A DNA stretch of 64,000 nucleotides from Paenalcaligenes hermetiae (GCF_039543645.1 NZ_BAABKD010000009.1:434001-498000); one strand, 5' to 3'; shown: positions 42,640-52,325, numbered from the stretch's first letter. The notes: a model not told the origin generated them from the letters alone. Numbers and translations are program-made.

Positions 42640-43091
42640 AAACACGTCACAAACGTATTGCGCTCATTGCAGGTGGCTTAGCCGTATTGGGCGTTGCGAC
42701 AGCATTAGTGCTGAGCGCTTTCCAAAGTAATTTGCTGTTTTTTTTCACCCCTACACAAGTCGCTGCGGGAGAAGCGCCGCAAGAGCGTGCCTTTCGCGTA
42801 GGCGGAATGGTGCAGACCGGTAGTGTGCGGCGCGAGGGTGACGGTCTGACAGTCAATTTCGTTGTCACGGACACCGCCAAAACAATACCCGTCAGTTATA
42901 CGGGAATCCTGCCCGATTTGTTCAGTGAAGGCAAAGGCGTCGTCGCTCAAGGAAAACTCGATCCTGATGGTTTGTTCCGTGCGCAAGAGGTGCTGGCTAA
43001 ACACGACGAGAACTACATGCCCCGCGAAGCACAGCATGCGCTGGATCAGGCAGGCAAGACTTCAGATGCAACAAGGTCACAATACCCATGA
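42636..43091 (+). CDS. ccmE: Periplasmic heme chaperone CcmE
   Basis: Membrane-anchored OB-fold protein of 151 residues. The anchor is IALIAGGLAVLGVATALVLS. The heme-binding His with Tyr downstream is in VLAKHDENYMPRE, and FRVGGMVQTGSVRREGDGL is the conserved first strand pair. Heme binds covalently and passes to CcmF/H. Overlaps neighbours by 4 bp. Confidence 0.95.
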   Translation: MKTRHKRIALIAGGLAVLGVATALVLSAFQSNLLFFFTPTQVAAGEAPQERAFRVGGMVQTGSVRREGDGLTVNFVVTDTAKTIPVSYTGILPDLFSEGKGVVAQGKLDPDGLFRAQEVLAKHDENYMPREAQHALDQAGKTSDATRSQYP

Positions 43092-45049
43092 TTCCTGAAA
43101 TTGGTCACTTCGCTCTTATCCTGACGCTATTTGTCGCGCTTGCACAAGGCGGCATTACCTTAGCCGGTGCAGCACGCGGAAATGCTACATGGATTGGCTT
43201 TGCGCGGCCTGCAGCCCGTGCTCAGTTTTCTCTCGTCGCCATCAGTTTTGTGCTGTTGATGTGGTCGTTTATTGTCAAGGATTTTTCGGTCAGCTATGTC
43301 GCCGTTAATTCCAACTCGCAATTGCCTTGGTTCTACCGGATGGCGGCCGTCTGGGGCGGACATGAAGGATCTTTGCTGCTGTGGTTGCTAATGCAAACAG
43401 GATGGGCCTACGCGGTAAGTCTGTTTTCCAGGCAGCTCCCCGATGTCATGGTTGCACGCGTGTTGGGGGTGCTGGGTTTAGTCACAGCGGGCTTCTTGCT
43501 ATTTGTACTGTTGACGTCAAACCCGTTCGAGCGCCTTGTTCCGGCACCCATGGAAGGAATGGATCTGAACCCGCTTTTGCAAGATGTGGGTCTGATATTT
43601 CATCCGCCCCTTCTGTATATGGGTTATGTGGGGTTCTCTGTCGTCTTTGCGTTTGCGATTGCGGCACTGCTTGCCGGGCAACTGGATTCGGCGTGGGCAC
43701 GCTGGTCTCGCCCCTGGGCCACTGTGGCGTGGCTGTTTCTGACTTTAGGGATAGCTTTGGGCAGCTGGTGGGCCTATTACGAACTCGGTTGGGGTGGTTG
43801 GTGGTTTTGGGATCCCGTTGAAAACTCCTCATTCGTCCCTTGGCTGGTAGGTACAGCGCTCATTCATTCTTTAGCGGTGACCGAAAAACGAGCCAGTTTC
43901 AAAAACTGGACCGTTCTGCTTGCTATCAGCACCTTTGCACTTTCTTTGTTAGGCGCTTTTCTTGTGCGCTCCGGCGTGTTGACGTCTGTGCATGCTTTTG
44001 CAACCGACCCCCGCCGTGGTGTATTCCTGCTGATGCTTTTCGCAGTGGTGGTGGGTTCGTCCTTGCTCCTGTTTGCGATACGTGCACCGAAGGTCGGCTT
44101 AGGCGGGCGGTTTGAGCTGTTTTCGCGCGAGTCGCTTCTCTTAGTAAACAACGTCCTATTGGCCGTTGCAGCCGGGGCTGTTCTGCTGGGAACGCTATAC
44201 CCACTTTTTATTGATGCACTCGGGATGGGCAAAATTTCTGTTGGTCCACCGTACTTCAATCTGGTGTTTGTACCTCTGATGGTGCCCGTGTTACTCCTTA
44301 TTGCGGTTGGTCCAGTGGCAAACTGGAAGAGGGCAAAGCTCCGTGATGTATTAAAGCAGTTGAACCTTCCTCTTTTCGTCGCGGTGGTAGCGGGTGTGGG
44401 TGTGCCCTTTTTATATGGAAGATGGTCGGCGCTTGTTGCATTAGGGATAGCGCTGGCAGCATGGATCTCCTCTGCGGTTGTTATGGGGATCTTTAAACGG
44501 ATGCGCGCAACGCGCAGTGGCTTGCTCGCGCAACCGCGTAGCTGGATGGGCATGCACATCGCCCACCTGGGTGTGGCTGTATTTTTAGTGGGCGTGACGT
44601 TGGTCATGGGTTATGAAACGGAACAGGATATTCGTATGGCTCCGGGACAAACAGTGACCGCCGCAGGCTATGAACTTACCTTCCGGGGCGTCAGGAGCGA
44701 GTTGGGGGCCAACTACGCGGCCCAGGTCGGTGACATTGTTCTGTCACGTGATGGCAGGCAGTTACGTTTAATGCATCCCGAAAAGCGCAATTATTTTTCC
44801 TCGGAAATGCCCATGACGGAGGTCGCTATTGATGCGAACGGATTACGTCATTTGTACGTCGCCTTAGGGGAACCCCTTGCCGACGGCGCATGGAGTGTGC
44901 GCGTTCACCACAAGCCCTTTATTGATTGGATCTGGATCGGCTGCATCTTGATGGCACTTGGCGGCTTGTTAGCGATTAGCGACCGTCGCTATCGACTTAA
45001 GCGTCGCGAAAAACGGACGGCCGTGATTGCACAAGGAGCCAAGGCATGA
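43088..45049 (+). CDS. ccmF: Cytochrome c heme lyase subunit CcmF
   Basis: Large inner-membrane protein of 653 residues with about 15 helices that catalyses heme attachment with CcmH/I. The WWD motif is GWGGWWFWDPVENSSFVPWL near residue 230. N-terminal blocks NSQLPWFYRMAAVWGGHEGS and the C-terminal periplasmic loop (DGLRHLYVALGEPL) are normal for the family. Overlaps ccmE and ccmG by 4 bp. Confidence 0.96.
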   Translation: MIPEIGHFALILTLFVALAQGGITLAGAARGNATWIGFARPAARAQFSLVAISFVLLMWSFIVKDFSVSYVAVNSNSQLPWFYRMAAVWGGHEGSLLLWLLMQTGWAYAVSLFSRQLPDVMVARVLGVLGLVTAGFLLFVLLTSNPFERLVPAPMEGMDLNPLLQDVGLIFHPPLLYMGYVGFSVVFAFAIAALLAGQLDSAWARWSRPWATVAWLFLTLGIALGSWWAYYELGWGGWWFWDPVENSSFVPWLVGTALIHSLAVTEKRASFKNWTVLLAISTFALSLLGAFLVRSGVLTSVHAFATDPRRGVFLLMLFAVVVGSSLLLFAIRAPKVGLGGRFELFSRESLLLVNNVLLAVAAGAVLLGTLYPLFIDALGMGKISVGPPYFNLVFVPLMVPVLLLIAVGPVANWKRAKLRDVLKQLNLPLFVAVVAGVGVPFLYGRWSALVALGIALAAWISSAVVMGIFKRMRATRSGLLAQPRSWMGMHIAHLGVAVFLVGVTLVMGYETEQDIRMAPGQTVTAAGYELTFRGVRSELGANYAAQVGDIVLSRDGRQLRLMHPEKRNYFSSEMPMTEVAIDANGLRHLYVALGEPLADGAWSVRVHHKPFIDWIWIGCILMALGGLLAISDRRYRLKRREKRTAVIAQGAKA

Positions 45050-45570
45050 GTCGATTTCTGTTTCCGTTGATTGGCTTTGTTGTGTTGCTAGGTTTTCTGG
45101 GCTTCGGCTTGACGCTCAAACCCAGTGAAGTACCGTCACCGTTGATAGGCAAACCGGCACCGGCATTTACGTTGCCCCAGTTGGCCAACCCCGAGGACAC
45201 ATTCTCCCCTGATGCCATGAACGGCAAAGTCTGGCTGATGAATGTTTGGGCTTCGTGGTGTTTCGCCTGTCTTGAAGAACACCCGGTAATCAGAGAGCTG
45301 ACTACAAAGCATGGGGTGACGGTAGTGGGTCTGAATTACAAGGACATACGCAATGAAGCGATCTCATGGTTAAACCGTCATGGCGATAGCTATTTAGTGT
45401 CTGTTTCCGATACGCAAGGGCGCGTGGGTATCGACTACGGCGTGTACGGTGTGCCCGAGACATTCCTTATCGATCAGACCGGCGTTATTCGGTATAAGCA
45501 TATCGGTCCGGTGACCCACGACGCGGTGCGCGAGACGATTCTACCCATGATACGGGAGCTGGAGAAATGA
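45046..45570 (+). CDS. ccmG: Thiol:disulfide interchange protein CcmG (DsbE)
   Basis: Membrane-anchored thioredoxin-like protein of 174 residues that reduces apocytochrome c cysteines. The anchor is FPLIGFVVLLGFLGFGL. The active site is ASWCFACLEEHPVI and the cis-Pro block is YGVYGVPETFLIDQ, the GVPET form specific to CcmG. Overlaps ccmF and ccmH by 4 bp. The electron source is probably the CcdA protein at 47563. Confidence 0.95.
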   Translation: MSRFLFPLIGFVVLLGFLGFGLTLKPSEVPSPLIGKPAPAFTLPQLANPEDTFSPDAMNGKVWLMNVWASWCFACLEEHPVIRELTTKHGVTVVGLNYKDIRNEAISWLNRHGDSYLVSVSDTQGRVGIDYGVYGVPETFLIDQTGVIRYKHIGPVTHDAVRETILPMIRELEK

Positions 45571-46022
45571 ATCGTTGGTGGTTAACGCTGATCAGCGTCC
45601 TTATCGCGCTACCTGCCTGGGCCAATAACGACCCGGCGGAAGTTCGCCTGCAGGGCATTGCCGCGGAGCTGCGCTGCCTGGTCTGCCAGAACGAATCCAT
45701 TGCGGCTTCACGCGCCGACCTTGCTGTGGATCTGCGCCAGCAAATACGTGAACAGATTCAAGCGGGCAAAACGGATTCAGAGATCCGAACCTATATGGTG
45801 GATCGTTATGGTGATTTCGTGCTCTATCGTCCTCCGCTAAAAACCACCACGGTATTGCTATGGTTTGGGCCCTTGCTTTTGCTGGTTTTCGGACTATTCA
45901 TCCTTGCGATAACGTTAAAGCGTCGAAGAAGTGCGCTCGCTGACAAGAGATTAAGTGCGGATGAACTTAGGCGGGCCCAAGCATTACTTGGACAAATCAA
46001 AGACCCTGGAAAACAGTCATGA
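45567..46022 (+). CDS. ccmH: Cytochrome c maturation protein CcmH
   Basis: Membrane-anchored protein of 151 residues that recruits the apocytochrome. A signal peptide is followed by the redox motif LRCLVCQNESIAAS, and a three-helix bundle precedes a C-terminal anchor (LLWFGPLLLLVFGLFILAI). It is the short CcmH form, with the TPR part encoded separately by ccmI. Overlaps ccmI by 4 bp. Confidence 0.95.
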   Translation: MNRWWLTLISVLIALPAWANNDPAEVRLQGIAAELRCLVCQNESIAASRADLAVDLRQQIREQIQAGKTDSEIRTYMVDRYGDFVLYRPPLKTTTVLLWFGPLLLLVFGLFILAITLKRRRSALADKRLSADELRRAQALLGQIKDPGKQS

Positions 46023-46876
46023 ATGCTCTATTTATTACTATCGCTGCCATACTGCTTGCGTGGATCACGCTATGGCTCGCACGCGTGCTTTGGCGTGGAG
46101 TCAGGCATGATTCGGAAATCGAGCATCACGCCGTCAATACCGCGGTGCTGCGCGACCAATTGCTAGAACTCGAACAAGATCATGCAAATGGCATATTGAC
46201 GTCAGACGATCTGGCCGATGCACAGCAAGAGCTACAACAACGAGTACTTCATGAGTCGATCCCAGGGCAGACTGGGCGTCTGGGACGGGCGCCGGGCAAA
46301 CGTTCAGCGATAGCTCTCAGCTTTACGTTGCCAGTGGCCGCGGTGTTCACGTACCTCGCAATAGGAAATCCTGCCGCGATGTCACCACCGCCCGTACAGA
46401 ATGTCCCGATGTTGACGCAGGCCGATGTGCAAACAATGGTGGACTCACTTACAGCGCGATTAGCAAGTAATCCTGATGATCCTGCGGGATGGCTCATGTT
46501 GGCGCGATCGCATCGTTACTTTAATAACTATGATGACGCGGCCATGGCCTTTTCAAAAGCGGATGGCGTCATTGAAACGGATCCGCTCGCACTGGCAGAA
46601 TATGCCGAGACACTCGCCAGACTTAAACCAGAAGGATTCAGGGGTGAACCCACACAGCTTTTAGAGCAGGCACTTTCGATTGATCCACAGGAGCCGTTTG
46701 CGCTCACGTTGGCTGGCGCTGCCGCACTTGAGCGGCAGGACCACCATGCCGCCATCAAGTACTGGCAACAGTTGCTGAGTATGCTCCCGCCGGATTCGGA
46801 GGCGGCCCAGATTGTTGGTAGCAGCATTGAGCGCGCGCTTCGAGAGCAGGCCGAAACAGCGATCTCTAAAAACTGA
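46019..46876 (+). CDS. ccmI: Cytochrome c maturation protein CcmI (CycH)
   Basis: Apocytochrome chaperone of 285 residues. Two N-terminal helices (LFITIAAILLAWITLWLARV and SFTLPVAAVFTYLAIG) flank a cytosolic helical loop, and the periplasmic part has TPR repeats (WLMLARSHRYFNNYDDAAMA, PLALAEYAETLARL, ALTLAGAAALERQDHHAAIK). It binds the C-terminus of apocytochromes. Last gene of the ccm run; the tlpA-like gene follows 13 bp later. Confidence 0.9.
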   Translation: MNALFITIAAILLAWITLWLARVLWRGVRHDSEIEHHAVNTAVLRDQLLELEQDHANGILTSDDLADAQQELQQRVLHESIPGQTGRLGRAPGKRSAIALSFTLPVAAVFTYLAIGNPAAMSPPPVQNVPMLTQADVQTMVDSLTARLASNPDDPAGWLMLARSHRYFNNYDDAAMAFSKADGVIETDPLALAEYAETLARLKPEGFRGEPTQLLEQALSIDPQEPFALTLAGAAALERQDHHAAIKYWQQLLSMLPPDSEAAQIVGSSIERALREQAETAISKN

Positions 46877-46889
46877 TGGGTGCTGAACG

Positions 46890-47519
46890 ATGAAGACCAC
46901 TTCCAAGATAGTCGCTGGGGTAGCCGTGGCGCTGATTGGCGTAATCGTGATCGCGACAGCTTTATTTCTCTACCAGCGTAATAATGCCTCCGATGATCGT
47001 CCAGACGGAATGATTAACGTGGCGATGGACATTGCGGTGGACATAGGAGGTCAGCGCTTCACGCGCTGGCATACGCCACGGGAGCTGCCCACATTTGCCT
47101 TTAAAGACGCGACGGGCGAGACCTTGACCTTGGTCGATTTTCACGGCCGTGTTGTTCTGCTTAATATCTGGGCTACGTGGTGTCCACCGTGCCGAGAGGA
47201 GATGCCGTCGCTGGATCGGCTAAATGCCAAGTTAGGTGGGCCCGCATTTGAGGTGGTGGCATTATCAATTGACCGGGACCCCGCGCTGGTCAAGCCGTTC
47301 TATAACGAATTTGATGTGCAAACCTTGCATGGTTATTTCGATACGAGCGCAAAGGTCTCCAATGTTCTTCGTGCTCCTGGAATTCCGACAACCTTACTGA
47401 TTGATCAAGAAGGCCGTGAAATAGGGCGCGCGTTTGGCCCAGCGGCTTGGGACAGCCCGCAAGTTGAAAACTTAATCGAAAGTGCACTATTAAGTGCCTC
47501 TGTTCAGGACTCAGAATGA
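46890..47519 (+). CDS. TlpA-like periplasmic thioredoxin
   Basis: Membrane-anchored thioredoxin-fold protein of 209 residues. The anchor is VAGVAVALIGVIVIATALFL. The active site is WATWCPPCREEMPSLDRL and the cis-Pro region is RAPGIPTTLLIDQEGREIG. TlpA-type proteins reduce copper chaperone or cytochrome oxidase CuA-site cysteines as well as apocytochromes. Sits between ccmI and ccdA and is probably fed with electrons by CcdA. Confidence 0.88.
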   Translation: MKTTSKIVAGVAVALIGVIVIATALFLYQRNNASDDRPDGMINVAMDIAVDIGGQRFTRWHTPRELPTFAFKDATGETLTLVDFHGRVVLLNIWATWCPPCREEMPSLDRLNAKLGGPAFEVVALSIDRDPALVKPFYNEFDVQTLHGYFDTSAKVSNVLRAPGIPTTLLIDQEGREIGRAFGPAAWDSPQVENLIESALLSASVQDSE

Positions 47520-47562
47520 CTGATGAGAATATTCAATCCCATGTGCTTTTGAGGAGTATTTG

Positions 47563-48309
47563 ATGCTTGAGTTAACCCTCATGGGCTTGTTCACCGCTTT
47601 TATTGCCGGTATTGCGTCCTTCTTATCGCCCTGTGTATTGCCGCTTGTGCCGGGCTACCTTTCGTATATTGCGGGTGGAACAGCGCAGCCAAGCACGTTG
47701 CAGAGTGGGGCTCGTGCTGCTCGTTGGCGAGCATTAGGGCTTAGTGCCTGTTTCGTTGTGGGATTTTCAATAGTTTTTCTGATTTTAGGAGCCAGCATCA
47801 CCGCGATCGGGCGCCTATTTCTTTCGTATCGATATGAGCTAAATATCATCGCTGGAACCATCATCGTCGTTGCTGGTCTGATGATGATGGGATTAATTCG
47901 CATGCCCCTCACAATGCAGCGTTACTACCGGTTTGATCCAAAAAAAGCGGGGGGAAGTCCTTGGTCAGCGACAGTATTGGGCCTGGCCTTCGGATTCGGC
48001 TGGACACCGTGCATTGGTCCCGTACTGGGGGGGATCCTCGTACTTAGCGCAACATCAGACAGTATGCGTCAAGGTATTCTGCTACTAGCCGTGTACTCGC
48101 TCGGACTGGGTGTACCGTTTCTTCTTTCTGCATATTTCACAGCACCGTTTATGCGCAAACTGAGCTCCCTGCGCCAAGCTGGCCGTTATCTCCGAATTAT
48201 TTCAGGTGCAATTTTGGTGCTTATGGGGCTTGCTGTGGCAACTGGACAGTTGGTTCGCTTTGCTATTTGGCTGCTTAGGACATTCCCGGCGCTGGGCGCG
48301 ATTGGTTAA
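47563..48309 (+). CDS. ccdA: CcdA-type thiol-disulfide electron transporter
   Basis: Inner-membrane protein of 248 residues with six helices, the DsbD-beta/CcdA fold. It carries electrons from cytosolic thioredoxin to periplasmic CcmG and TlpA. The two redox cysteines are in AGIASFLSPCVLPLVPGYLS and GWTPCIGPVLGGILVLSA. ATG at 47563 with GAGGAG upstream. It closes the ccm-tlpA-ccdA group, after which the copRS pair begins. Confidence 0.93.
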   Translation: MLELTLMGLFTAFIAGIASFLSPCVLPLVPGYLSYIAGGTAQPSTLQSGARAARWRALGLSACFVVGFSIVFLILGASITAIGRLFLSYRYELNIIAGTIIVVAGLMMMGLIRMPLTMQRYYRFDPKKAGGSPWSATVLGLAFGFGWTPCIGPVLGGILVLSATSDSMRQGILLLAVYSLGLGVPFLLSAYFTAPFMRKLSSLRQAGRYLRIISGAILVLMGLAVATGQLVRFAIWLLRTFPALGAIG

Positions 48310-48383
48310 TGATGTGGCGACGTTTACGCGAGTTGCTTGGGGCTCTTACCTATGACGCCATCAGTTTTTAGGAGTGTGTAGTA

Positions 48384-49070
48384 ATGAGATTGCTTATCGT
48401 CGAAGACGAAGTGAAAACTGGGAACTACCTTCAACAAGGTCTAACAGAAGCGGGATTTATTGTGGACCTTGCGCGTACAGGACTGGATGGGCACCATCTG
48501 GCGTTAACCGGTTCGTACGACGTCATTATCCTTGACGTGATGCTGCCCGACGTTGATGGCTGGCGTATTATGCAAGCCCTTCGCGACGCCAAGTCAACCA
48601 CGCCAGTACTGTTTTTAACTGCACGCGACAGTGTCGAAGATCGTGTGAAAGGCTTGGAGCTGGGTGCCGACGATTACTTGGTCAAGCCCTTCGCTTTTTC
48701 TGAGCTTCTTGCACGAGTCCGCACATTGCTGCGGCGCGGTTCAACCCCCGCTTATCAAACTGAAATGCAGGTGGCTGATCTGGTTCTCGATATTCCTCGG
48801 CGCAGGGCGGTGCGCCAGGATGTGCGTATTAATTTAACAAACAAAGAATTCGCATTGCTGGAGCTTTTGGTACGCAGGCAAGGGGAAGTTCTGCCTCGCT
48901 CATTAATAGCGTCTCTGGTCTGGGACATGAACTTCGATAGCGATACCAACGTGATCGATGTCGCGATAAGACGATTACGGGCGAAAATTGACGACGACTT
49001 TGAGCCAAAACTGATCCATACAGTGCGCGGCATGGGCTACATGCTTGATGTGACTCAGGCGGATGAATAA
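48384..49070 (+). CDS. copR: CopR/CusR-type copper response regulator
   Basis: OmpR-family regulator of 228 residues. The receiver domain has LLIVEDEVKTGNYLQQGL at the start, phospho-Asp in DVIILDVMLPDVDG, and Lys in GADDYLVKPFAFSEL. The C-terminal winged helix ends DTNVIDVAIRRLRAKIDDDF and HTVRGMGYML. It resembles CusR, CopR and PcoR, and is the natural candidate to bind the ATGACAA-N4-GTAAT boxes. AGGAG lies 8 nt upstream. Followed at once by its kinase. Confidence 0.92.
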   Translation: MRLLIVEDEVKTGNYLQQGLTEAGFIVDLARTGLDGHHLALTGSYDVIILDVMLPDVDGWRIMQALRDAKSTTPVLFLTARDSVEDRVKGLELGADDYLVKPFAFSELLARVRTLLRRGSTPAYQTEMQVADLVLDIPRRRAVRQDVRINLTNKEFALLELLVRRQGEVLPRSLIASLVWDMNFDSDTNVIDVAIRRLRAKIDDDFEPKLIHTVRGMGYMLDVTQADE

Positions 49071-50531
49071 GTGAAACGACGTCCGACCTCGTTAGTAGTA
49101 CGGCTCACCGTCTCGATAGGAATGGTTATAACGGTCGTGCTCCTTACCTTTGGCTGGATGATCGAGCGCTCCATCAACGATCATTTTATTCAGCAGGATG
49201 TTGACGAACTCAATGCCGTCGTTTATGCGTTGCAACACACCGTTGCCACCTTGCCTTCGGACGTCGAGCCGGAAGAACTGGAACGGCGGCTTACCGATGC
49301 AATTTCGGGTCACCATAATGCCTATTACTACATCTCCGATGATGCAGGCCGGCGAATTTACCAATCACCAGGCTCGGACCTGGAACGGTTTTCTCGAATC
49401 GCACTCCCTGTCGAGAAGGTTTCAGTCGATACGGTTGGCATGTGGAAAGATCGTGACGAAACACTGCGGGGCGTTGTCCTATGGCTCGACTCCGACGGCC
49501 TTGGCAGCTCCAAGTTCCTAAAACTTACTGTTGCAACCGGCATTGATTTTCACCTGCGTTACCTCAATAGCTTTCGCAATCACCTTCGAATCGTCACGGT
49601 GGCGGCATGCCTGATAGCAATTCTGGCGATATGGTTCGCGGTATACCAAGGTCATGCCCCAATCCGGCGCATCAGCCGCGAGATACGCCGCATCGGCTCA
49701 GATCAGCTACATACGCGCCTTGAGCCTGACGCCGTGCCGCGAGAACTTGCCGAACTTGCCGTTTCATTTAACGAAATGCTGGGCCGACTGGAAGATGCCT
49801 TTCAGCGGCTCTCAGCATTCTCGGGGGATATCGCACACGAACTTCGCACGCCAATCACCAACCTGAAAACTCAGACGGAAGTCGCGCTTTCGCATGCCCG
49901 CAGCGTAGAGCAGTACCAGGAGATTTTGTACTCCAACCTGGAAGAGTACGAGCGCATGGCGAAAATGATTGGTGACATGCTGTTTTTGGCCCAGGCAGAT
50001 AACAAACTGCTTAAGCCCGAACTCGTCGAAATTGATCTTGAGGCCGAAATGCGCATTCTCTTCGATTACTTTAGCGCCTGGGCTGAAGAAAAAAACGTGC
50101 TCCTAGTACTCAAGGGTGAACAGGTCTGGATGGTGGGTGACAGGCTGATGATGCGTCGTGCGTTAAGCAACCTTGTGTCTAACGCCATCCGATACACACC
50201 TGCGGGAAGCAACGTATCAGCGACCCTCAGCGTCGATGGGGAGAGGGCCAAGATTTGTATTTGGAACGCTGGCGAACCCATACCATCCGAACATTTGGCT
50301 CATATTTTTGATCGGTTTTATAGGCCTGACGCCTCACGGCAACGTAGTAGTGAAGGCGCGGGTCTTGGGTTAGCTATCACCAAGTCAATTATTGAAGCGC
50401 ATGGCGGGAAAATCAGCGTTCAGTCCAACGAAAAGGGAACGACGTTTAACGTTCTAGCCCCCGCAACCGGATGTTGTAGTCCAGATTCTGGACACTTCGA
50501 AACGAAATGGGATAACGGTGGCGCGTGTTAA
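49071..50531 (+). CDS. copS: CopS/CusS-type copper sensor kinase
   Basis: Membrane histidine kinase of 486 residues. The GTG start directly follows the copR stop codon. Two helices (VSIGMVITVVLLTFGWMI and LRIVTVAACLIAILAIWFAV) flank a periplasmic sensor of about 130 residues with HHNAYYYISDD. HAMP, then the phospho-His in SGDIAHELRTPITNLKTQTE, and the ATPase boxes LSNLVSNAIRYTP and SSEGAGLGLAITKSIIEAHG. It matches heavy-metal sensor kinases (CusS/CopS/IrlS). Confidence 0.92.
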   Translation: MKRRPTSLVVRLTVSIGMVITVVLLTFGWMIERSINDHFIQQDVDELNAVVYALQHTVATLPSDVEPEELERRLTDAISGHHNAYYYISDDAGRRIYQSPGSDLERFSRIALPVEKVSVDTVGMWKDRDETLRGVVLWLDSDGLGSSKFLKLTVATGIDFHLRYLNSFRNHLRIVTVAACLIAILAIWFAVYQGHAPIRRISREIRRIGSDQLHTRLEPDAVPRELAELAVSFNEMLGRLEDAFQRLSAFSGDIAHELRTPITNLKTQTEVALSHARSVEQYQEILYSNLEEYERMAKMIGDMLFLAQADNKLLKPELVEIDLEAEMRILFDYFSAWAEEKNVLLVLKGEQVWMVGDRLMMRRALSNLVSNAIRYTPAGSNVSATLSVDGERAKICIWNAGEPIPSEHLAHIFDRFYRPDASRQRSSEGAGLGLAITKSIIEAHGGKISVQSNEKGTTFNVLAPATGCCSPDSGHFETKWDNGGAC

Positions 50532-50630
50532 TCATGCGTCGATAGAGAATGAGGCTCCTTAGCCTTACCGGCTTCTATGCCGGGCAAGGATGGGTTGACT
50601 CATGGCAATGATATTTTTTATGAGGGTTTT

Positions 50631-52166
50631 ATGATGAAACGCAGACAGATTTTGAAAGCTAGCGCAGCCGCCTTACTTATGGCGCCTCCCGTACTACGTG
50701 CCCAAACTCATGCTGGACATGGCACGCCTATGGCTGGTCATCATGAAATGATGGGGGACGCCCAGCACGGGGCGCACGCGGATATGGCAGAAGCTTTGTT
50801 GCCCTTAGATCGCATGCCGTCCCAACGTCCACTAGAGGCTTTACCGCGTTTGAAAAATGCAAGTAGTAAGGCGGGCCGGTTCAAAGCCACATTGACCGCT
50901 GCTCCGGCACAAAAAACGGTGGCTAATCGTGCGCCGACCGAGTTTTGGCTCTATAACGGCCTGTTGCCAGGGCCACAAATCGAGGTGTTTGAGGGAGACG
51001 AGGTCGAAATACTCTTCAAAAATCAATTGCCTGAGCCCACGACCGTGCACTGGCATGGTTTACCTGTGCCCTCAGACCAAGATGGCAACCCACAGGACAG
51101 CGTGCCTGCGGGCGGAGAACGTATTTATCGATTTACTCTGCCCAAAGGAAGTGCCGGCACATATTGGTATCACCCCCACCCGCATGGTTTAACGGCGATG
51201 CAAGTCGCGCGGGGGTTAGCGGGAACCTTTATCGTGCGCGCGAAAGACGATCCGCTGGCAGAGCTCCCAGAACAACACTGGATGATTTCCGACTTGCGGT
51301 TGGATACCCAGACGCATATTCCACCTAATACCATGATGGACTGGATGAATGGGCGTGAAGGTCAATTTGTATTGATCAATGGCCAGTTACAGCCACGCAT
51401 AAAGCTGACTACGGGTACACGCGTACGGATTTGGAATAATTGCGCTGCGAGGTATTTACGTTTAGCAGTGCCGGGGTGTCAATGGATATTGCTAGGCACT
51501 GATGGTGGGCTATTGGAGCAAGCTCAAGCGCCAATGGACGAGGTGTTTTTAGCACCTGCAGAACGTGTTGAAGTCATGGTGCTCACCGAAGGAAATCTAC
51601 AGGGAGAGCTGTTAAATCGATACTATGATCGCGCGAAGATGATGGTCCAGGAACCACACACCGACACGGTATTGGCTCACATGGCGGTAGAAGCAAAAGG
51701 TACACCATCGATGCCACCTACATTAAATACCTTGCCTGACTTGGGAGAGCCCGTGGCATTTAAAGCCATTGAGTTCAGCGAAATGGAGATGGATCACGGG
51801 AGCGATGAGCCCATGACGATGAGCATGCTGCAATCTATGTTTATGGTCAATGGCAAGGTGTTTGAAATGGATCGCATTGACTTGAGTAGTCGCGTGGGCG
51901 AGGTGGAAGAGTGGCGAGTTTTTAATAATTCGCACATGGATCATCCATTTCATCTTCACGGGACGCAGTTCCAGGTTGTACAACGTGAACAAGATGGCGT
52001 GGTGACTCCAGAGCCGTTCAAAGCGTGGCGGGATACCGTTAATTTACGCCCTTATGAAACCGTCGTTTTTCACGTTAAACAGCTAACGCCGGGCATTCGT
52101 ATGTTCCATTGCCATATTTTAGAGCATGAAGATTTAGGCATGATGGGAAATCTTGAAGTGATCTAG
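50631..52166 (+). CDS. Multicopper oxidase (CopA/PcoA/CueO type)
   Basis: Periplasmic cuprous oxidase of 511 residues with a Tat signal (MKRRQILKASAAALLMAPP). Copper ligands: VHWHGLPVPSDQ, YWYHPHPHGLTAMQ, HPFHLHGTQFQV, and MFHCHILEHEDLGMMG, so all type 1, 2 and 3 sites are present. A Met/His-rich N-terminal segment (HAGHGTPMAGHHEMMGDAQH) may bind extra copper. It would oxidise Cu+ to less toxic Cu2+. The ATG at 50631 or 50634 is chosen for the Tat motif; no CopR box was found in the 100 bp upstream. Confidence 0.93.
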   Translation: MMKRRQILKASAAALLMAPPVLRAQTHAGHGTPMAGHHEMMGDAQHGAHADMAEALLPLDRMPSQRPLEALPRLKNASSKAGRFKATLTAAPAQKTVANRAPTEFWLYNGLLPGPQIEVFEGDEVEILFKNQLPEPTTVHWHGLPVPSDQDGNPQDSVPAGGERIYRFTLPKGSAGTYWYHPHPHGLTAMQVARGLAGTFIVRAKDDPLAELPEQHWMISDLRLDTQTHIPPNTMMDWMNGREGQFVLINGQLQPRIKLTTGTRVRIWNNCAARYLRLAVPGCQWILLGTDGGLLEQAQAPMDEVFLAPAERVEVMVLTEGNLQGELLNRYYDRAKMMVQEPHTDTVLAHMAVEAKGTPSMPPTLNTLPDLGEPVAFKAIEFSEMEMDHGSDEPMTMSMLQSMFMVNGKVFEMDRIDLSSRVGEVEEWRVFNNSHMDHPFHLHGTQFQVVQREQDGVVTPEPFKAWRDTVNLRPYETVVFHVKQLTPGIRMFHCHILEHEDLGMMGNLEVI

Positions 52167-52325
52167 CCATGCTAAATGCTTATCTTGGACAAGTTTCCAA
52201 GTTAAGCACTGTCATCTGGATGGCCGACCTCGTCGTCCATGAAGATGGTGCTGTTCAGGGCAGCGTACGGTAGGTGAAATTAACGCGCAGGAATTCATTG
52301 CGCATCTGGATACAGCAGGAGTGCC
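52167..52325 (+). other. Short region with possible decayed coding sequence
   Basis: Open fragments in two frames (VIWMADLVVHEDGAVQGS, then GEINAQEFIAHLDTAGVP with a stop overlapping the next start) look like the tail of a frame-shifted gene. No family was recognised. Confidence 0.25.

Noticed and set aside
43482..44607. Long minus-strand open frames opposite ccmF
   Set aside because: They mirror the codon pattern of ccmF in a GC-rich gene, have no ribosome sites and no family features.
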